Assembly: GCA_021811505.1 (NCBI GenBank) | Contig: JAJZOM010000118.1 | Location: 1-5,112 of the forward strand | From: Thermoplasmata archaeon | Lineage (GTDB): Archaea > Thermoplasmatota > Thermoplasmata > Thermoplasmatales > Thermoplasmataceae | DNA length: 5,112 nucleotides | Direction: 5' to 3' | Shown: positions 1-4,232 of the stretch, one piece after another | How the letters are laid out: each line of letters begins with the position of its first letter | Numbering within the stretch: the first letter of the stretch is position 1 | Position numbers and translations under genes: made by a program | Notes under the pieces: model-generated | Told to the model about the DNA's origin: nothing | What the model saw: the letters and a program-made list of their open reading frames with translations, nothing else | Database searches by the model: none

Positions 1-1528
1 CATCATACGGGAATGCAATGTATCCTGCCCCATATTCTCCCAGGTACGAGAGAATAACAAGGGCTATTATGTATACAACAACCCAGATTCCCCCTTTCAC
101 CGAGTTGGCCTCAAAGATATTGCTCTCAGAGTGGCCAGCTATCAGGAACACGAGATAGACAATTATTCCCAGGAAGATTGCAATCGCCAGATATCCTACG
201 AGGGGCCAGCCTGACCAGTATACGATCAGTGAGGCTCCTACGAAGGCAATGGGAGCAAGAATCTTTGATCCGGGAAGCTTGAATGGCCTGTGTAACTCTT
301 TTGCGTGTGTCCTCAGTGTCGTCAGGGCAGATCCGCCTACTATGTAGGTGAATACAGTTGAGCCGCTGATGAAACCAACTAGTTTGTACCAGCTTGGGAA
401 CGGTGCGAAGAATATTATTCCTATTACCAGAGATGCTATCAACGGAAGTACTGGAACCCCTGACTTTTCGTTGACTTTCATCAAGGCTTTTGAAAAGTAT
501 CCGTTTGTTCCAAGGCCATAGAGAGTCCTCTGCGAGGTACCAAGGTACACGTTAAGTGTTCCGGAAGGGGATACATATGCATCAGCGAAGAGCAAATAGG
601 TCAGCAATACAAGACCGGCAGACGAGGCAAGAGTTGCGAATGGAGCAGCGCCAAGTGTTGTAAGCCCTGTCGCCGTTCCGGTTAAGAGACCAGCCCAGTC
701 TCCACGTGGCAGTCCGATAGCTGTCCAGTCAACATGGCCTATAAATGCGATCTGAAGCCCTACATAAAGCACAATACCTATAAGGACGGAACCGACGACT
801 GCAATGGGTACGGATTTCTGGGGAGTTTTAGCCTCTCCAGCGTAGTCTACTGCCTGCCTGAAGCCCAGATAAGAGAATACTATACCTGTGGTTGCTATCG
901 CCCCGAACACATTTGCCCATCCGTTAGCTACAAATCCTGCTCCAACATTGAAGTTGACAGCATTGAATCCAACGACGAAAAGTATTATCACAGTACCAGC
1001 GGGGATGATCAGTTTCCACCAGGTAACGCCTGTGTTCACTTTACCCATGATCTTGATTCCAAAGTAGTTCAGGAAGAAGAACAGGACCATCAAAAGAGCC
1101 GCAAGAACTATTCCGAGAAATGTCAGGACACCAGATGCGCCTACAAGGTCTATTCCGTAGTTGGGTGAATAAGAACCCGCGTATGATACCACGGCTATAG
1201 CTTCAATCGGCGGCACTGAAACCGCAGACAGGAAATATGCCCAGCCAAATAAATAACCGGCCAAGCTGCCGTGTGACATCTGTCCATATCTTACTATTGC
1301 TCCGGATCTGGGTATCATTGCTCCAAGTTCTGCATAAACAAGGGCGATGAACAGCACGATTATGCCTCCAACAATCCATGATATAATGGATGCTGGACCT
1401 GCAACTCCTGCTGCCGCGAAGGCTGCAAAAAGCCATCCGGAACCAATAATTCCTCCTAAACTCAGAAACAGCAAATCAATAGTTGATAGCTCTTTCCTAA
1501 GTTTTCGATCAGAAATGTTGCTTTCCAT
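1..1528 (-). CDS. APC-superfamily amino-acid permease, 3' end outside window
   Basis: Reading leftward from an ATG at 1528-1526, the frame stays open for 509 codons to the window edge, so the C-terminus is missing. The product is a highly hydrophobic, polytopic inner-membrane transporter, probably 12 or more helices, expected to carry amino acids by cation symport or exchange. Visible family landmarks are GGIIGSGWL at residues 25-33 in the first helix (the unwound substrate-binding motif), YAELGAMIPRSG at 65-76, FSYLGFRQAVDYAGEAKTPQKS at 218-239 (helix 6 and its charged exit), and the conserved loop SQRTLYGLGTNGYFSKALMKVN with arginine 334, then SGVPVLP at 356-362. Substrate cannot be read from sequence. 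The length seen already covers most of a typical APC permease. Family assignment is firm; substrate and exact subfamily are open. No partner gene is visible, and it is transcribed away from the rest of the window. Confidence 0.93.
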   Translation of the reverse strand, partial: MESNISDRKLRKELSTIDLLFLSLGGIIGSGWLFAAFAAAGVAGPASIISWIVGGIIVLFIALVYAELGAMIPRSGAIVRYGQMSHGSLAGYLFGWAYFLSAVSVPPIEAIAVVSYAGSYSPNYGIDLVGASGVLTFLGIVLAALLMVLFFFLNYFGIKIMGKVNTGVTWWKLIIPAGTVIILFVVGFNAVNFNVGAGFVANGWANVFGAIATTGIVFSYLGFRQAVDYAGEAKTPQKSVPIAVVGSVLIGIVLYVGLQIAFIGHVDWTAIGLPRGDWAGLLTGTATGLTTLGAAPFATLASSAGLVLLTYLLFADAYVSPSGTLNVYLGTSQRTLYGLGTNGYFSKALMKVNEKSGVPVLPLIASLVIGIIFFAPFPSWYKLVGFISGSTVFTYIVGGSALTTLRTHAKELHRPFKLPGSKILAPIAFVGASLIVYWSGWPLVGYLAIAIFLGIIVYLVFLIAGHSESNIFEANSVKGGIWVVVYIIALVILSYLGEYGAGYIAFPYD

Positions 1529-1546
1529 AGGCAAATATATGTCATC

Positions 1547-1558
1547 GGATATACTTAA
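1547..1558 (-). promoter_or_regulatory. TATA-like box for a leaderless permease mRNA
   Basis: On the minus strand the sequence TTAAGTATATCC lies with its centre about 24-25 nt upstream of the permease ATG at 1528. Archaeal TATA boxes sit about 25 nt before the transcription start, so transcription would begin at or next to the start codon. No Shine-Dalgarno motif is seen before the ATG, which fits a leaderless transcript. This is inferred from spacing only. Confidence 0.45.
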
Positions 1559-1616
1559 TAATTTTCTTTATCTCAGGTAGTATATTTTCAAGAAAAGCAC
1601 TCTCAGTGAAATCAAA

Positions 1617-1772
1617 ATGTCGAAACGATATATACTATTTGAGATAGAGGTGCTGTTATTAACAATTTTACAGAAACATGATGCTGTTGAGTCAGTTGAA
1701 GTCTGTGGACACCTTCTAAAACTAAAAGTAATTCTGGCAGATCTACATTTCCCTGCAATTAGGGTAAGATAA
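1617..1772 (+). CDS. Small 51-residue ORF, doubtful
   Basis: An ATG at 1617 opens 51 codons ending at TAA 1770-1772. The predicted peptide starts MSKRYILFEIEVLLLTILQK, contains one cysteine (VEVCGHLL) and ends HFPAIRVR. A TATATTTT element at 1581-1588 lies about 30 nt upstream, giving a possible near-leaderless promoter, but there is no ribosome binding site. I recognise no family. It overlaps a longer minus-strand open frame of poor composition that I consider a shadow. It may be a small protein, a decayed gene remnant, or chance in AT-rich DNA. Confidence 0.2.
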   Translation: MSKRYILFEIEVLLLTILQKHDAVESVEVCGHLLKLKVILADLHFPAIRVR

Positions 1773-1901
1773 ATAAACATAAACCGCTATGGGCGTAACG
1801 GTAAAACAATAAAAAATCAATGGAAAAGGTACATAATGTTGTGGTTTGACCAGCAAAATTTAAGGGATATCAGAATAATAACGTTGTGTGGTGTGTATTA
1901 A

Positions 1902-1958
1902 ATGGCAATCAGGAATAAAGATACATACCATAAATCAATCTTCAATGCAAAGGTGTAA
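1902..1958 (+). CDS. Possible 18-codon leader ORF (uORF)
   Basis: ATG 1902 opens MAIRNKDTYHKSIFNAKV and stops at TAA 1956-1958, three bases before the ATG of the membrane-protein gene and in the same frame. The ribosome binding site of the next gene (AGGTG, 1951-1955) lies within its last codons, so ribosomes translating it would pass over that site. This geometry could allow translational coupling or attenuation. The peptide is lysine- and asparagine-rich with no obvious sensor run. Short ORFs occur often by chance in AT-rich DNA, so confidence is low. Confidence 0.2.
   Translation: MAIRNKDTYHKSIFNAKV
1951..1955 (+). promoter_or_regulatory. Shine-Dalgarno AGGTG for the CcdC-like gene
   Basis: AGGTG is complementary to the conserved archaeal 16S rRNA 3' end (anti-SD CACCU) and stands six bases before the ATG at 1962. 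This supports that ATG over the in-frame ATG at codon 14 and implies a leadered transcript, in contrast to the permease. Confidence 0.65.
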
Positions 1959-1961
1959 GTT

Positions 1962-2510
1962 ATGTCCGCGATAGTCCTGAACGCTTCAAGTATTCAAACT
2001 ATGGCGTATAGCTTTCTATTCGCTTACAAGAATGAATTCTTCATTGCCTTCGTTTCTATTTTTGTCGGTCGTAAACTGGTAAGGGCAGCATATGGTGGTA
2101 AATATACGTCTAAGGGTCTGATTGTGTCTCCGCTTGCTTATCTCGCATTTACAGGCACTACGCTGGTAGGAATTCATCTGGAGGGGCTATTGATCTGTTC
2201 AGTAGGTTTTGCTTTTGGGTTGGGACTATCATCAGTTCTAAAGAACCAGGTGCACTTTTTCGAAAAGAACGGGAGCCTATATTACCGGAGATCATTATAT
2301 ATTGTTCTGGCGTGGACTGTAGCCTATATAAGCAGGATGTATCTTCTTCTTTACTATGATGTAACGGCAGGTCTTGTACTGAGTGTAATACTGTCATACT
2401 TCACGGGACTGATAACTGGTGAAGCTTTCCAGATAGCAGTGCAGAAGAGAATTTTTGATTACCGACACGGTTTACTTGCATCACAGAGGGCACAAAACCT
2501 AGAAGAGTGA
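1962..2510 (+). CDS. Five-helix membrane protein, CcdC/DUF1453-like
   Basis: This 182-residue protein has hydrophobic segments at about 16-36, 53-72, 75-93, 112-131 and 134-154, basic turns between them (GRKLVR at 36-41, YYRR at 107-110) and a charged tail ending EE. The stretch FFEKNGSLYYRRS (99-111) followed by a helix containing SRM (124-126) resembles the FE-x-x-G-x-x-x-Y-x-RS and VRM signature of Bacillus CcdC and DUF1453 relatives, and the first half aligns in layout too. CcdC lies in a cytochrome c maturation operon in Bacillus, but its biochemical role is unsettled. Here no CcdA, thioredoxin or cytochrome gene is adjacent, so that role cannot be transferred. The start is supported by AGGTG six bases upstream. 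The gene stands alone, ending 62 bases before a tRNA gene. Membrane location is firm; the family is a recognition by eye. Confidence 0.85.
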   Translation: MSAIVLNASSIQTMAYSFLFAYKNEFFIAFVSIFVGRKLVRAAYGGKYTSKGLIVSPLAYLAFTGTTLVGIHLEGLLICSVGFAFGLGLSSVLKNQVHFFEKNGSLYYRRSLYIVLAWTVAYISRMYLLLYYDVTAGLVLSVILSYFTGLITGEAFQIAVQKRIFDYRHGLLASQRAQNLEE

Positions 2511-2527
2511 GTTTCTCAATCGGAGAA

Positions 2528-2538
2528 ATTTTATTATC
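2528..2538 (+). promoter_or_regulatory. Candidate TATA box for the tRNA-Thr gene
   Basis: An AT-rich run, ATTTTATTATC, lies about 40 bases before the mature tRNA 5' end. With normal archaeal spacing, transcription would start near 2558 and leave a 5' leader of about 15 nt for RNase P removal. The call rests on composition and position only. Confidence 0.3.
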
Positions 2539-2572
2539 CCTATCATTAACCGCCTTGAAGGATAGATAAAAT

Positions 2573-2645
2573 GCCACTGTAGCTCAGCAGGTAGAGCAGC
2601 TGATTCGTAATCAGCAGGTCGGGGGTTCAAATCCCTCCAGTGGCT
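2573..2645 (+). tRNA. tRNA-Thr, anticodon CGU
   Basis: A complete 73-nt cloverleaf is present. The acceptor GCCACTG pairs perfectly with CAGTGGC. The D arm GCTC/GAGC has GG at 2590-2591 in its loop. The anticodon stem GCTGA/TCAGC encloses loop TTCGTAA, with CGT at 2606-2608 reading ACG threonine codons. The variable loop is AGGTC, and the T arm GGGGG/CCCTC has one G-U pair and loop TTCAAAT. Position 8 is U. The discriminator base is U73, the usual base for archaeal tRNA-Thr, and CCA is not encoded, so it must be added after transcription. There is no intron. No clear T-run terminator follows within about 50 bases. Confidence 0.97.
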
Positions 2646-2957
2646 TCATCACGCTTCGTATTCCTCGCCATTATGAGATTGTAGTTACCATTGTCCCTAT
2701 CATCGTTCCCTACCACTCACCAGAGGCTTAACGAGATCGTCATAGCGGTCATCTGCCAGAATGTAACTGGTACATGGCGAATGAAGAGGAAACCATGAAC
2801 CTCCTCGTGCAGAATCATCATAAATCATTGGCAAAGAGTTGACAATGAGTTCAAACTCCGAATATTTCTTAAATGAAATCCCATTGCTTTCGTGTGATCA
2901 GAGAAGAGAATCTTGAAGAATGTCTGGAATGGGGCAAGCTCCTCCAAGAGAGAAAAT
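2646..2957. other. Gap between tRNA-Thr and the CcbP-like gene
   Basis: No plus-strand gene is convincing here. On the minus strand a 65-codon frame between stops (2703-2897) reads like protein but has no start codon near its upstream end (listed separately). TATA-like DNA at 2861-2873 (ATATTTCTTAAAT) is a possible promoter for the gene to the right, placing transcription start near 2895. A second copy of the tRNA 3' end, which would mark an integrated element, was looked for and not found in the window. Confidence 0.4.
2700..2897 (-). pseudogene. Possible decayed gene fragment, unrecognised
   Basis: The minus strand is open for 65 codons between a stop at 2898-2900 and TGA at 2702-2700. The peptide includes ISFKKYSEFELIVNSLPMIY, then GGSWFPLHSP and YILADDRYDDLVKPL, with a hydrophobic and charged pattern that looks more protein-like than most shadow frames. 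The first ATG is internal (LPM) and there is no ribosome binding site, so if it was ever a gene it has lost its 5' end. I recognise no family. It could equally be a chance open frame. Confidence 0.2.
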
Positions 2958-3710
2958 ATGAATGAAAATGAATGGACTCGTACAGAGAAGAAGATAGCGA
3001 GAAGCGCATTTGATAACGCTCTTCAAAGGGAATGCGATTTCATCATTAAGAGACTTGGGGAAATGGTCTCGAGGGCACTGAAGATTTCCGATATATTGGA
3101 AATGCATCACTATCTTTCCGACACGCTGAAAGAGATGGAACTCAAATATGATTACAGGTATTCGCGCATCATTCAAGTGTTTGGCCGGTTACTTGCTGAA
3201 GGATGGCTCTCCGAGGAAGATCTGAAAGGGCTTGGCAAGGAAAAGATGGAACAAATCACGAATACCGCTAGTTCGATACGCTCCCTTGTTATTGACGACG
3301 AACCCGCAGAGAAGGATGCGGTGCACCATGAAGATGGACGGGGATCGAGAGGGGATGGCAGTTCTCCCACGAAACTGAGCACAAAAGAAAAGGGACGAAC
3401 TCCGGAAGATCTCACAAAGATGATCGAGGATGCGATAGTTGACGCATATACCTTTGAGGAGCAGGAGACTGCCTTCCTCACTGTACTTCAAGACTCGTTT
3501 CACTTCCCTTTCCATGCCATTGTAGTAGGAGAGCCGGTAGAGGTCAGGAATTTTGACCTTGATGAGGGCGAGGTAGGTATTGTAGCGGTATGCAGGCGCC
3601 TTGGAAAGAATTACCGAGTCAATGTCACAGCTCTTGAATGGGATGATCATAAGCCTTCTGGCGCAGAATGGATTGATGCATACAGACAATGGCGTAAATC
3701 TGGCCTGTAG
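2958..3710 (+). CDS. Two-domain soluble protein with CcbP-like calcium-binding C-terminus
   Basis: From ATG 2958 the product has 250 residues. Residues about 5-105 are predicted helical and include LHHYLSD-like EMHHYLSD (48-55), DYRYSRIIQVFGRLL (65-79) and EGWLSEEDLKGLGKEK (81-96); I do not recognise this domain. A polar, low-complexity linker rich in G, S, K and D spans about 110-150. The C-terminal domain (about 152-247) carries IVDAY (160-164), FPFHA (183-187), GEPVEVRNFDLDEG (191-204), an arginine-rich CRRLGKNYRV strand and EWIDAYRQW (237-245). This order resembles the small Calci_bind_CcbP family (PF11535), known from Anabaena CcbP, which binds Ca2+ through acidic residues. No signal peptide or membrane segment is seen, so it is probably cytoplasmic. 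An in-frame TTG at 2913 would add 15 residues; the ATG is preferred because it is preceded by purine-rich AGAGAGAAAAT, though neither site is strong. The gene stands alone between a tRNA and IS elements. Calcium binding is inferred. Confidence 0.82.
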   Translation: MNENEWTRTEKKIARSAFDNALQRECDFIIKRLGEMVSRALKISDILEMHHYLSDTLKEMELKYDYRYSRIIQVFGRLLAEGWLSEEDLKGLGKEKMEQITNTASSIRSLVIDDEPAEKDAVHHEDGRGSRGDGSSPTKLSTKEKGRTPEDLTKMIEDAIVDAYTFEEQETAFLTVLQDSFHFPFHAIVVGEPVEVRNFDLDEGEVGIVAVCRRLGKNYRVNVTALEWDDHKPSGAEWIDAYRQWRKSGL

Positions 3711-3987
3711 TTACCACCAGGGGAATGAGGAACGCCATAACATTGTGAACCCCCTCAGAACCCGATTCTGCTCCAATTTGCTGCGTGTTCTGTCAGTTCT
3801 ACCCAATGATGGTCTTTCCGGGAGTGAAAATTTATAGCAAAAGAGCATAAAATTCGAAAAGAATCAGGGTAATTGCCTCATGTGTAAATGCCGATAACAA
3901 GCGTTGAAACAATATGCAATGAATTATGATATTCTGTATAACTCCTGCTTTCCCATGATTAGTTAATCTATAACTCCGCCTTTTTTT
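3711..3987. other. Intergenic region before the IS remnants
   Basis: No supported protein gene lies here; the open frame crossing its left part is a shadow of the upstream gene. Its 3' half is AT-rich. A TATA-like AAAATTTATAG stands at 3827-3837, and a run of seven T follows GCC at 3981-3987, the type of signal that ends archaeal transcripts. The 10-mer CTATAACTCC-like element occurs twice, at 3937-3945 and 3969-3977, each followed by pyrimidines. A short untranslated transcript is possible but unproven. Confidence 0.35.
3980..3987 (+). terminator. Candidate T-run terminator
   Basis: CTTTTTTT follows a short GC-containing stretch. Archaeal RNA polymerase terminates at such plus-strand T-runs without needing a hairpin. 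It lies 270 bases after the stop of the CcbP-like gene, so it may end a long 3' UTR or a separate short transcript starting near 3860. It also directly abuts the end of the older IS remnant. Confidence 0.35.
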
Positions 3988-4010
3988 AAGCTTGAGTTTC
4001 TTATGACAAT
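3988..4010. repeat. IS 3'-end repeat, copy 1 (older element)
   Basis: This 23-base segment (AAGCTTGAGTTTC then TTATGACAAT) matches the segment at 4210-4232 at 18 of 23 positions, including the uninterrupted core CTTGAGTT. It starts 58 bases beyond the stop codon of the relic transposase, nearly the same distance as the second copy from its stop. It is therefore read as the terminal repeat of the older element. Confidence 0.55.
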
Positions 4011-4067
4011 GAGTATTATGGTTTTATACTGAGCCTTAATTTTACACATTACCTTGCTATTTTCCAA

Positions 4068-4210
4068 TTATGCAGTCTGTGCACTATTCAGGATCTTTTC
4101 AGAGTATTCGATCCCCATCTGCTTTAGCACAGATCCCGCATCCTCGCTCACGGATCGCATGAAGATAATGCCATATCTTGTCTTAACCGGAGTCACCATG
4201 AGTCCATTCA
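4068..4210 (-). pseudogene. C-terminal relic of IS4/IS1634-type transposase
   Basis: The minus-strand frame ending at TAA 4070-4068 reads LNGLMVTPVK, then SVSEDAGSVLKQMGIEY and ends SAQTA. It aligns without large gaps to the last residues of the neighbouring transposase (SLNYLDVVPV, SSEASDVLKSLGLPY, CAHT): shared positions include SLN-x-L, the VPV/TPV turn, SE-x-A, VLK and the glycine after it. Only about 47 codons remain and all catalytic regions are absent. The frame can be extended to an ATG at 4283, but the sequence upstream of about 4210 belongs to the inferred end of the other element, so that ATG is not a real start. Confidence 0.65.
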
Positions 4211-4232
4211 AACTTGAGTTCCGCATGATAAT
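4210..4232. repeat. IS 3'-end repeat, copy 2 (inserted element)
   Basis: This is the second copy of the 23-base repeat (AAACTTGAGTTCC then GCATGATAAT). It begins 61 bases beyond the stop codon at 4293. Homology of the relic transposase begins on its other side, so it marks the left boundary of the inserted element at about 4210-4213. The right-hand partner repeat and any target duplication lie outside the window. Confidence 0.55.

Larger units (their letters stand above)
1773..1961. other. AT-rich leader/intergenic region upstream of the CcdC-like gene
   Basis: No substantial gene is present. TATA-like stretches occur at 1856-1864 (AAATTTAAG) and 1896-1903 (TATTAAAT); either could drive the downstream membrane-protein gene with a leader of a few dozen bases. 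The plus frame of the downstream gene runs through this gap, interrupted by stops at 1899-1901 and 1956-1958, giving short open segments. No tRNA-like fold, long inverted repeat or T-run terminator was seen by eye. Confidence 0.4.
3988..4210 (-). mobile_element. 3' remnant of an older IS4/IS1634-type element
   Basis: This segment contains the last codons of a transposase related to the one at 4293-5112, followed by about 80 bases of 3' non-coding DNA ending in AACTCAAG. The second element ends the same way 83 bases after its own stop. The remnant's upstream part is cut off at about 4210, exactly where the 3' end of the second element is inferred. The simplest reading is that the second element inserted into this one, in which case the rest should lie to the right of the window. 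Confidence 0.6.

Noticed and set aside
734..1168. Plus-strand open frame of 144 codons
   Set aside because: It lies wholly inside the permease gene on the opposite strand, is cysteine/serine/histidine-rich with no domain logic, and the permease frame has clear APC motifs.
1568..1780. Minus-strand 70-codon frame upstream of the permease
   Set aside because: Its serine/cysteine-rich composition looks like a shadow, it has no ribosome site, and it runs across the likely permease promoter side without any recognisable feature.
3189..3689. Minus-strand 166-codon open frame
   Set aside because: It is antisense to the CcbP-like gene, whose composition and domain layout are far more protein-like; the antisense peptide shows no motif.
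2680..3716. 11-base direct repeat TGTAGTTACCA at 2680-2690 and 3706-3716 flanking the CcbP-like gene
   Set aside because: A few exact 11-base repeats are expected by chance in a window of this length, and the flanking bases do not extend the match or resemble element ends.
3601..3837. Plus-strand 78-codon frame overlapping the end of the CcbP-like gene
   Set aside because: Its first half is a frame-shifted reading of the CcbP-like C-terminus, and it has no ribosome site or family resemblance.
3900..3910. CRISPR-repeat-like ending GTTGAAAC
   Set aside because: It occurs once, with no regularly spaced repeats around it, so there is no array.
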